The translations under genes and the position numbers were made by a program. 64,000 nt of DNA. Source: Owenia fusiformis (lineage: Eukaryota; Annelida; Polychaeta; Sabellida; Oweniidae). The notes below the pieces were generated by a model. That model made no database searches. It was not told where the DNA came from and worked only from the letters and a program-made list of their open reading frames with translations. Position 1 is the stretch's first letter, and the number at the start of each line of letters is the position of its first letter. Shown piece by piece: positions 44,901 through 56,900 of this stretch. Where the stretch lies: positions 17,753,915 to 17,817,914 of the forward strand of contig CAIIXF020000001.1 of the NCBI GenBank assembly GCA_903813345.2, in the 5' to 3' direction.

Positions 44901-47900
44901 ATCGCCATGATTGTTATCCAAGGACGGTTGACTCCCAGAATGCAACATCAGTTAACCATATTTACTCATGACAGGTTTCAAAATGGCGGAACAGCATTTT
45001 GAAAGCTGGCACGTGTTATGTTGCATTCTGGGAGCCAATCCTTCGTTCCGGCGCAATCAGGCGACAAAATCACCTCAACATTTGAAGAGTCAGCATAACA
45101 TGTGAATATCCAATTCAACTTTTGAAGTTCTTATTTGTCATTAGGGACACAAATTCCACTATATTTGGACTTACTAACATACCTGCCAACCTACCGTATT
45201 TTTACGGGAATCTACCGTAAATTTTTCGTTTTCCCGTAAAAAAATGACAAACTACCGTAAAAAAAATACCATTTTTTCCCGTAAAAAAACCCGTAAAAAA
45301 ATCTACCGTATTTTTTCGTAATCTACCGTAAATTTTCTTTGTAAAAAACTCGTTTATTCCATGAGAACGGCCGTAAAATCTACCGTAAATTTTTGAAAAT
45401 CTACCGTAAATTTTCGAAAATCTACCGTATTTCTGCTAAAATCAACAGTATTTTTGTTCAAACTACCGTAAAATTTCCCGTTATTGTTATTGGGAAATGC
45501 TGAAAAATTGAAGTCTTCCTGTACTGTCCCTGTAATATTCCTTCACCAACCCGGTATCGGCAGGTCTGTGGTTATCAGGTTATTGCGCATTTACCTAAGT
45601 AAGCTTGTGTGTAATCAGTCCAAACACCAACTACCACTAGCTAGAAAGAATTCTTTCTGCCATGATTTTTGTAGTTAACCAAACCCTTTTGTACACGGAT
45701 CTTTATTCCGAATGCAACAAAAATATGATTTTAGTTGCGCTTCATCTAAATAAATGAGTGGAAATGCGTATGCATATTTAGCGTATGAAATATGCGTAGT
45801 TTGATTTGTTATGATCAGTAATGAACGACACATATACATTATACATAGTTTAATCAATTTGTTTACAGAACGATAAAATGTTGTATTTTTCATCAGAACA
45901 CATTATCAGTAACAAATGCTTAATTAAAAAATAAAGCATTGAGTTCTGGTTTATTATAAAAGTATTGTGATATCCGAATCTGAACTATGTCTCAGGGGAA
46001 AGGTTTCGGCAAATGCTCATAACAAATTATTTTTGAAAGACAATTGATCTGTACTTATTTTCTATTTGTGCCAGACAAACACATTGATATCATTAGAGAC
46101 TTGCAAGTGAACAAATCAATATTTAATACCATATGATTCCAATGTTATATGAACATTATGTCTGTCATTTCAATTCGTTAAAATGATAGATCATCTAAGA
46201 TGGTGAGTAAAAACGTGTAAAATCCATATTTTGTATTTCAGTAAATGTTTCATTCATGGAATTTCCAAACATCCTGATATCTAAAAAAAACTGGTTAGAA
46301 GGTGAGTAAAAGTGGAGATATGAATATTGTGTTCGTATTTTGAATCAATCTAGATTTATTGTAAAAAAGTTGCTATATGTACATTTTGCTGAAACATTAA
46401 AATCCAAAGTTGCTGTCAGTCCATTGTAAGCATGGTAAATGAAGAATAAAAAGTGTTTAGTCTCTATTTATTCTTGAAAATAGTATATCTATTTTTTCTT
46501 GAAAATAATAGTTTCGTATAATTCTCAGGTGGTAGTTCTGCTTTACAAACTGTAATTATCAAAATCACTCTTGCAGTAAAATATGTATTCACAATAACAA
46601 CAACAATATGACCACGTAAACATTGTATTAATATAGAAAACCGCATTGTATAAAGGTTTAACTACCGCATTTTTCAAAATCTACCGAAAAATACCGCATT
46701 TTGGCAAATCTTCCGCAAAAGTACCAGTTTTTCAAAAAATTATCGTAAAAACTACTGCAATTTTCAAAATCTACCGTAAAACTACCGCATTTTTTCAAAA
46801 TCTTCCGCAAAAGTACCGGTATTTCAAAAAATTACCGTAAAAACTACCGCAATTTTCACAATCTACCGTAAAACTACCGCATTTTTTCAAAATTTTCAGC
46901 AAAACTACCGGTTTTTCAAAAAACTTCCGTAAAAACTACCGCATTTTTTCAAAATCTACCGTAAAACTACCGCATTTTTTCAGAATCTTTCGCAAAACTA
47001 CCGGTTTTTCAAAAAACCACCGTAAAAACTACCGCATTTTTAAAAAACTACCGTAAAACTACCGCATTTTTTCTAAATCTTCCGCAAAACTACCGCTTTT
47101 TTCAAATTTCTACCGCAAAATTACACTTTTTTCAAAAATCTACCCCAAACCTCTGAAACTACAGTATTTTTTTAAAATCTACCGCAAAAACTACCGTATT
47201 TTTTAAATCTACCGCAAAAACTACCGTTTTTTTTAAATCTATCGCAAAAACTACCGTTTTTTTCTAAAATCTACCGCAAAAACTACCGCAATTTTGTTGA
47301 AAAATACCGCAAAAACTACCGTTTTTTGAAAAAATCTACCGCAAAAATACAGCAATTTTAAAAAAATCTACCGCAAAATTTTGGTCTTAGGTTGGCAGGT
47401 ATGTACTAAGACGGAGAAAATAGAGCACTGAATACACTGAGGTAAGAATTTATTACATGTGCGACAGCATGTAATTTTCATAGCTTTTGCAATTCTTTAT
47501 GATCCCCACTGTATACAGTACATGTACTGTACCTGCACATGTTATTTTCTGGTACAAAATTAAGTACGAAGGCATGTGTGTATTTCCTTGCTTTTTTCAG
47601 GAAAGTATCATTACATTGTCTACTTTTAGTAAACCTGGAAACGGGTCAATAGTAGCCCCCTCCTGTGTTGTCTGGAAACTTTGAAAGAAAATTTGGAATA
47701 ATATAAAGTGTGAAATATCAGAATTTCCTGGAGTTCCCATTGAACTCCTACCAGATATTCTAAAAGAAGACAATGTAATGATACTTTCCTGAAAAAAGCA
47801 AGGAAATTGACACATGCCTTCATACTTTATTTTGTACCAGATATTAACATGTGCATGTATAGCAATTTTTTACCAAAATGTTATTTTCCAGCTGTACCTT

Positions 47901-50900
47901 AAGAATGAAACTGGAGCCGACCAAATGGTTTACAAGTTTTTCTAGCTTTAGAGTCAATTTCCTTTTCCTATAATTCTGCCTTTTGAAGTACATGTATGCA
48001 TGAAGGTTCATTCAAAGTCGGCTATTGAATCTGGAAAAGCCATATTTAGACTAAGGATTGAAAGTTGTCATGAGCTTATATTTGTTGTGATCTACGAGAA
48101 GTGAATTTTCGAGTCGAGTAACCCCCCTATCACACCAAACTAGTTCTTACCCGTTCTTGCCAGTCCTATGAAAATGTCGTAAAACGGGCTCAATCTGGCT
48201 GCGGTCGGGATATATGTCTAAAATAATTAGCTACTTCGTTCATAAACAGTCTTCAATACGTCCATCTCATTCGCAGTTCGTTCAGGTTGCACCACGTCGG
48301 TGTGCAACGTAGTATAAACCGTCCCTTAGTCTAGAAGGTCATGACCTGATTACAGAACGGTATGGTTGCCATCGGATTTTGAATCGATTCAAAATTCTAA
48401 ATCACATACCCCGTCCGGGAAAGTCCATGAAGTTCGTAAACAGACCGTAGAACGTTGTAGCTACGTTCATTCAGTTCGCACACAGTTTAAAACCGATTCG
48501 GCAATGTTTTGACGATCACCAGAAAATTTAAGTGCTGGAGGACCTACTCGTTCTAGTAGTTTCATGAAGTTTGTAAACAGATCCCAAACGGTTCTTAGTG
48601 GGTTATTAGTACGTCAAATCCGTTCGTGCACAGTTTAAGCCTGTTTTCGAGAACGTAGTGAGAACTAGTTTGGTGTGATAGTAGGGTAAATGTTGTAATG
48701 TTCTTTTGAAGGGGGTTAAAATATTTGCTCACCCATGTCAGAGAACACACTTAACCTATGATTTTATCAATCAAAAAATGTTTTTATGAATTTGTCTGAT
48801 ATCTGCTTGAATATGCAATGACTAAATGTATACAGTGTGTCCCGAAAGTATGGGGCCCCCCCTAGGCAGACATATACCAGTGTCGTCATAGTATGTCTCA
48901 TATATCATTTTAAAGCTTATCCAAAGTTACATTGATTCGCCAAGTATCATGGTTCAACTCTCAAATGTGAGAAAATTACAGGCATTTCAAAATTAAGTGC
49001 CTGGTCAAAATTAGGTTCAATTTTACACCAAATCAACAGTCAATGTGTCAGTCAACGGTGAGGGTAGAAACTCTAAGGAAACTCTTCTAAAGTGCCTTTA
49101 CAGGTTTTAAGAGGGTTATAAAATTCCACACCCCTATTTGAAGGGCTTTTAAGGTCATATCTGAAAATAATTGCTGCTGTTAACATGGCCAAGGGGGGCT
49201 CATTGACTAGTAATGTGGTATAAAATTGAACTTTATTTTGACAAAACGCTAACTTTTAAAATGACTGTAACTTTTTCCCATTTGGGAGTTAAACCATGAT
49301 ACTTGGCAAATCAATGAAACTTTGGATAAGCTTTAAAATGATATATGACACATACTATGAGGACACTGGAAAATGTCTGCCTGCCCCCATACTTTCGGGA
49401 CACCCTGTACTTGTGTTAATTGTTGTTTAATAATAATGGGCTCTGGAGTATCATGCTTCAGATAAATTGGTTTCAGAGTAAATTGACATGTCCCCACTTC
49501 ATGTATTGAAATAGCCTAGTAGGGCAGATTTGCAGTTCAAGTCATCATTCTAGCAATCATAATAGCTATCTACAATTGTAAGTTCCCTAACAGGTACATG
49601 TACATGTCATCGTGGTGTCTTATTATGCATTTGATCACTGATTATGACTTTTATTTTTATGTCCATATTTTAGATTAATAATTTAACATCCCTCTAAATT
49701 GCTGTGGAACGTGTATGTACTGTATTTCTACTATATCCATCAAAAGCCTCAGCGCTGTTCATATATTTTATAACTTCACTCTGTCCATCATAAATTGCAC
49801 ATGTTCCTTCTTCTTCAGAACTCTGGGCATTTTAAACTGACTAGAGTTCAATGTCGTTGATGCAATGATGTGCTCTGAGAGTGCTCTGAATGTCCCTTGC
49901 TTTACACTGAACACTTGGAATCCACTGGGGATGTATCTGAGCTTAGCATCTCTGGCAGTCAAATATGTCTGTTCTTCTTCTTGGAGGACACGATCCATCT
50001 AAATAATACAATAAATAAATAATATAATAAATAAAGTAATGAATAAAAAAATCTAAATAATTCTGATTAAATTTTTTATTCATCGTTTATTCAAACTGTT
50101 GTTATTTTATTCATTTGTTTGTGTATGTGTATTTTGAGCATGTGACTCTAAGGCACACCAAAGTATATTTATTCCAATTTCCCTTACTAAGCTCATTTGA
50201 GCCAATTTATCTCCAGTTTGTTTTTATCTCTATCCTCCAATCTAGAGCCAATTATTTAATACTTTATTTGAAACCCCTTCGACATTTGTTTATGTGTAAC
50301 TACAACTACATGTAATGTATGTACCTGATCATCATTGACTGCCTTTGTAGTAACATCTTCTTTGAACTCCACAAACATTACATAATATGGTTCAGTAAGT
50401 GCTTCATTTACTGAAATGTAATCAAGTTATCATTATTAAAATTCAAGCAATTTACCACCACAAAATGCTGGTAATGTTTTCGAGAGTTGAAATTGGACTA
50501 ATCTCCAAATGTGATATATTCAAGGTCTCCTAAGATCTTATAAGCCATTCCTTATAGCACATTGCAGTTCATGCTCAATTCATTGCTTTCCAATGGTGCA
50601 AAATCTTCCCCTTTCCAAAGGTGCAAAATCTTCCCCAAGAGTCAACAAACAGTTTAATGTGGGAGTTTTCAAAAGTGGGCATTGTATTACATATTTATTG
50701 TTTATTTACCTTTGTTATCAATCAGTAGGCTGATGGTGCAGCTGTAGTCTACCATTGTCTTCTTTCCCCAGTGATCCTTCATCCTACGCACACTCCTCAG
50801 TATGGCATCCTCTGATACTTTCTCATTGACAATGTTCAGCACTTGGCCTTGCCTGAAAGAACCGAACTATACTACTCATATGGACTAGATATTATTTGCA

Positions 50901-53900
50901 AATTACATCTTCATGTAACTTTTAATTGTATATCAAGTTGCAAATGTTCTTTTGCAATGTTAGGAGAGGATGAATCCTTTAACTGAATCTATTTAGATTT
51001 ATACATCAACAATATCATATTAACTGCAATATATCTGTAATACAATTTACAAACATAGATGAATAAACGTTTTCAATAATAGAAATGCTATTCATTTCTA
51101 GTGAACACCTCTGAAACAATTGAATGATATGAATATTCACAATATTTTGAAAAAATGACATCTATCTGTAGTTAATATTTTAGTGGGCTTTAGTACCTGT
51201 ACATGTATTGTATGACTGGGGCCTCATTGTAAAACCGTGTTACTTTTACAACATCACCGAATCTGTATCGGAAGCATCCTGATCGATTAGATGGCACAAG
51301 TTCATAACATTCTCCAACTTGTAACTAGAATGAAAATATCAGCATACAACTGAGATTCTGTCAACATTTTTAAATCACAAATCCCAGCCTATCGTCAGGC
51401 GCAATATTGGTCAATATTTGAGGTCTACTTTTGGTCTACTCATGAGGCGTACTTCTGGTCTACTTTTGGTTTTTCTCTGTGTTAAATCCCCATAGTCAGG
51501 CGCGTTTCAAATATTTAAATTAAGCCAAAAGTAGACCAGAAGTAGACCTCATTTAATGACCTCATCAGGTTTATCAGGTCTATATTTGAGGTCTAGACCT
51601 CATTTAAGACTCAACTATCTGTAAATCAGGTCTATATTTGAGGTATACTTTTGGTCTACGCCTTATTTGGGGTTCACTATTGGTTTTCAGGTCTACTTCT
51701 CTTCTGCTTTTGGTGTACACCTTACGTTAAGGCACATTTCAATTATGGAAATTAGGCCTGAAGGTCTACTTTTGGTCTAGACCTCATTTCAGGTACAAGC
51801 CTCATATACCTGTAAGTAAGGTCAGGTCATGTTTTGTTGTTTCAAAGTAGAAAAGTACTTAGTACATATCAGTACCCTCCATAGTTGTTAAATAAATTGC
51901 ATTTATTTTGAATTGCTGGGTTGTTTTCTAGGATTAACTTGTCTCATGGATAAGATACAGATCTATGAACACATTAGAAGGATGAAGCAAAAATTACACA
52001 GTATTCTTATATAAATTATATGTAGGCTTCTTATATGATGTATTTTTGTTTCATCATTTAAATTTAACAATATTTCAATATTTTATTATTTTCAGACATC
52101 CTTCTTTAGGTTTCCCAGATTTTGATTATTTTTTTAAGTTCTGATAAAAACCATTAATAGCATAGCCGTAGCCAGCGGGGGTTCGGTGGGTTCGAACGAA
52201 CCCCCGGTCAGGATTTCCCAAAATATAATATTGCGGAAGAATGCATATAACCAGAAACATTAAATTACTGTGCTATTTGAAAACAACATATATATTATAT
52301 GAGCAGTAAATGAATTGATATTTGTTATGGGGAACACGATCCGCGAGAGCATTATTTTGTTAAAAACATGTCATAGTGAAGTTACACTTCCCTAAACGTT
52401 TGGCAACCTTAGGCACGGGGTGAGATTTAATTTTGGGAAGACCCCAGAGCATGAGATTTTTCATTTAGAAATATCAATAATTTCGCACAATTAACTTAAA
52501 AGCTGCCTTTCTCGGACAAAATAACCCATCTTGGGCAATGGCTAAACCAGTCCTTTGTAGGAATTTTGTTTTAAGCCAGTTCTGGTCCAATACGAAGTTA
52601 TTGAAAGTTATTGAAAACAATGCAGACGTCCCATACTCCGAATGATTTTTACAACAAATAAATATCTGGAATAGTCGTAATATTGATGAAACACACGTTC
52701 TTTCAAATGTGTAAGGGGACATGGGGCAAAACGGCCCTAAAATTTATTTTTCGAGTGTTATATTTGCCTAAGACTATCTTCTGTGATTTTTTAATTGCCA
52801 AAAATAATGTCGAGAGTGGGGCAAAACGGCCCACCCTCTGTTACAAGGGTTTTAAAACCAAAATTAATCAATTACAAGACTCGTCAACACACTCATCTTT
52901 TCTCAGACGTTCAAACCTTTGACAGCTAAAGTATTCTTAACCCCTACCATAATTCTAGTCATTCGATATGTGTCGGAAGGAAGGAAGTAAGGTTAAAACC
53001 AAATGTTAGAATTGTTATATTTGAAAATCAATTGTTCTTGCATTACGATTTTTGTATGTTATAACCTTTGTGAGCCGTTTTGCCCCAAAGACATGTGAAA
53101 TTTCAAATAGACGTCATTTTAATTTGCCTAATATTTGAAGCTCGAAATGTTTACAAATAAAGAATAAATATGCATACCCTATGTAAAATGTTAAATCAAA
53201 ACGATATTGTATTGTTGCCGGACTTTTTAGAGATTTTCGTGGGAGGGGTAATTTGCAAAAAAGAGATGAAAAGTAGAATTACCTCTTAAGTATAGCGAGA
53301 CGCTGCTAGGTTAAAAATGGGCGGTCGAGAAGGTGGCGGAAATTTCAAAATTCGATCATGTGACTTTTGAAGAACCATCTTTTTATAGTTCAAAAGATAT
53401 TTCGATGGGCCATTTTGCCCAGCAGGGCCGTTTTGCCCCATGTTCCCTTACATCTCTGTTTTGTTTTATTTCAATTAAAATTTGAAATATTTTTTGGGAC
53501 GTCCCTGGGGCTGACAAGTCCCCGACACCAATTGCGTTAAATAATTAAAAACGTTGTGAAATGAATTATTTAAAAGCGTATATCAATTATAAACACAAGC
53601 ATTTGTTCAAATTTATTCATTCTTTCATTTGTCCAGTATTTATTTTTTTTATTTACCCATCACTTTTCCAAAGAAAAATCAATCATTGCAAAAAATGATT
53701 TTGTTTTTTCAGATACACTCCACTCATCTAAGAGATTGAATAGAATTCAAATTGTTATCGTTCCAGTTTACTTGCTCTCCATTTTCATGTTAATGTCATG
53801 ATATAAATAAGTCACGAATAAATTACATAAAATACGTTTTATATTCGAACAGTCGCTTATCCACCAAAACGTTTTTATTATTATCAATTGCAGTTGATCT

Positions 53901-56900
53901 GCTACGGAGGACTTGGCACTGAGCTCCGGGGACGTTTAAAACAAAGCATAACTGAGACCCACTTATTTGAATAATAGATATTTTAATAAGTAATACGCCT
54001 ACCGGATAGTTTAAAAAGCCTTCGTGTAAACGTTGTGAAAAGTTATCGTAGAAGAACGATCTTTCGGAGTATAGGGTGTTTCATTTGCGCCAAAATCAAA
54101 AACCTTGCATTTGATCCGAATTGGCTTCCAACAAAATTCCTGGAAAATAATAATAAGCCATTGCATGAGGTGATTTATTTTGTTCTAGATGAAGTAGCTT
54201 AAGTTAAAGAATAAATTGTGCGAAATAGTTGATATTCCTTGGAAACAAATCATGCTCCAGGGTCTTCTAGAAATCAGACGAAATAATGGTGGATTCGGGA
54301 CAAATCAGATTTCAGGATATGTATCATGTCAGTAAAAGATTCCCCGAAATATATTTTGATGCAGAAAATCAATTATAAGTTGTCTGACTTTTTTGCACGT
54401 TGCACGTTACTTGTGAACATTAAAGTAACAAAGCTACAAGGTCATTTTTGAAAATCATTTTACGTCCGGTGTTATTTCAAAATGGGAGAGGTTTCTTGAT
54501 AAAGCCTAGTATTCTTTCAGACTTTGCTTGACGTAAATAAGCATCATTTTTATTAAATAAAATTCAAATTAAATTGTCTACTTAACTTAATAAAGTTATG
54601 AAAATGAATTATATTTCCCCTCCCAAATAGGTTTTTTCTTTACAAATGAGAATTCAAATTTAAAGATGCTTTAATACATAATCCAATGGGTTTGTTAGGA
54701 TTGCCAAACTTTTGGAGGGGATGTAATTGTACAAATTGCATTGTTTGAGGAACCCTAATGAAGGGGGGATTTGTGAATAACATAAAAATAGAACCCCCGG
54801 TCATCAAATCCTGGCTACGCCACTGAATAGGGAGTTGAAAATACAGTTTACTGGTCTGTTAACCTAATATATTATAATCTGTCTCCTTCGTGATTCTGAC
54901 AAAATACTACAGTAAGTGTGGCTTTTTCAGATTTATGTTTTTAAAGTTTTTAAAAAAATTCTATGTTTATCAGGTCTAGATTTGGTCATTTTATAAATGT
55001 TTAAGTTTTTAAGGCGCAGTTTTGGTCTATACGCCTGTCAGTGAGGTCTATTCTAAAATGTTCTTAGTTTATCAGGTCTAGATTTGGTCATTTTGAAAAT
55101 TGTTCAAGTTTTTCAGGCGCACTTTTGGTCTATACGCCTTACAGTGAGGTCTATTCTAAAATCTTCTAAGTAAATGTGGTTTAGATTTGGTTTTTAAGGC
55201 GCAGTTTTGGTCTATACGCCTGAAAATAAGGTCTATAACTGGAATTAGTGTGAGTAAATGAGGCTAGGTTTTGGTCTAAGCCTTAAAAATACCTGTAAAA
55301 GAGGCATACTTTTAGTCTAGACCTGAAAGTAAGGCGCATTTAAGGTTAACTTTTGGTCTACGCCTCAAAAACCTGATGATAGGCTGGGATGGATGGTTTG
55401 AAACATTTTTCTACTTCATGGCAGTTTAATTTGCTTTCATAAACAAAACCATTATATATATATTATTATATAGTGAGATGTGTTCACTGGGAGAGGTCTA
55501 AGGAGATTGCTCCCAGAGTGCAGCATTGATATTCTGTCCCGTATATGGGCATGTTGTAATACAAAATTCGAATTCAAATTGTTCACTAGATTTGAAATGT
55601 GAATTTTGGTCTTCTTACGAAAAATTTCAAAACTCACAAGAAATGATCGAGATATTGGTTCGATTCTTTTGAACTGTTTATTTTGAATTTATTGTCAGTT
55701 ATAAATTCAGAAAATAACAACATTTTGACATTTTCATTGTTGGAAAATATTGAGTTTCGATCCGGGGAGCTTATCCTCCTTGGGGAGAAGTGTTCACTAA
55801 CACAGGTTTTACTATTACTCTTCTTGAACTCAATCAAATCGATCTAATTTTTAGTTACAAACACATTAGTATTTGGATCTTAAAATTACCTTTAATTGTT
55901 CTGAAAGTTACCTGATCAGAAAATAGGGTTTTTGGTTGATCTTCACCAGCATCATCAACAGGTATAAACTCATAGAAAATGGCTTCTGGGAGGAGAACAT
56001 ATTCCCTCTCAGCTCTTCTAGGCCAGATGTTAATTCCACAGAAGCCCTCTGTTGCTCCATAGAGCCTGTTGTAGAATGGAATACCCTTACAGTAGATATC
56101 CTTTAGGGCATCACCATATAATTCCATACTCCCGGTGTCTATCACTTGTATCACACAGCACCTTGGCCACAGCCTTTGTATGATTCCAACAAAACCTTTC
56201 TCTAATTCAGCCTCAATTTCATCAGCTCGTTTAGGATTTTGTGTCAATTTACTTTCAAGGAACTGCAGCTTTTCATTGGGAACATTCAGTTCTCTATTGA
56301 TGGTGCCATTTCTGACATCTTTTACCAGGAGATGGCATTTCTGCTCTAAAACCTTCATAGCTGTATATAAGCCAAATGAGAAGATTCCCTCTATCGCAAT
56401 TATGTGTTTATCATGTAGTCCAAACAGCAGGTGCACATACATTCCATCAGGTCCACTTGGTAGTTCTTGAGCCTCCTTTGGACTTGTGAAGTTGAACTCT
56501 GGTTTTAGATTATCCATAGTTGCAGAGATAGGCCCTAAGGGAATACCTCCCTCAGTTTCCTTCACAAACTTTCTGAAATACAGACCTAGAACTTTCCCCA
56601 ACTGCCACATACCAGGAAACTCATCTAGTCTACAAGCGTTGCAAATCTGAACTGGTTCTATAGCATATTTCTCCAAGCATCTCTCGGTTATCGGGAAATA
56701 TGTTTGTTTCCCTGTTGTGCCGGATGTCAAACAGATAGCTTTTGGGCGGTCTTGTACAAGAATCTTCTCCTCACCTTGGAAAATCTTCTCAACATAACTC
56801 TCATAATCAGCATACTTTGTCAGTTTGTGCTGTTTGACCAATTCCTCTCTGGTCATCTGGTGGGTCAGTCCCTTATCCTTACCATATTGTGTCCCTTCGC

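Larger units (their letters stand above)
51381..55390. mobile_element. Outer TIR element with GGTCTAC repeats (about 4 kb with insert)
   Basis: Left ATCCCAGCCTATCGTCAGGC and right CCTGATGATAGGCTGGGAT are inverted. Both arms (about 51390-51815 and 54950-55380) are full of degenerate AGGTCTACTTTTGGTCTAC and AGGCGCA phrases. A second element (52161-54825) interrupts the middle. Lies in intron 2 of the GH3-domain gene. Confidence 0.8.

Noticed and set aside
47487-47823. Mirrored plus- and minus-strand frames with the shared peptide [11 protein letters not shown]
   Set aside because: Both are translations of the two arms of a foldback element.
52180-52210. GGGTTCGAAC motif resembling a tRNA B box
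   Set aside because: It is part of the inverted end of a TIR element (GAACCCCCGG pairs); no cloverleaf could be built around it.
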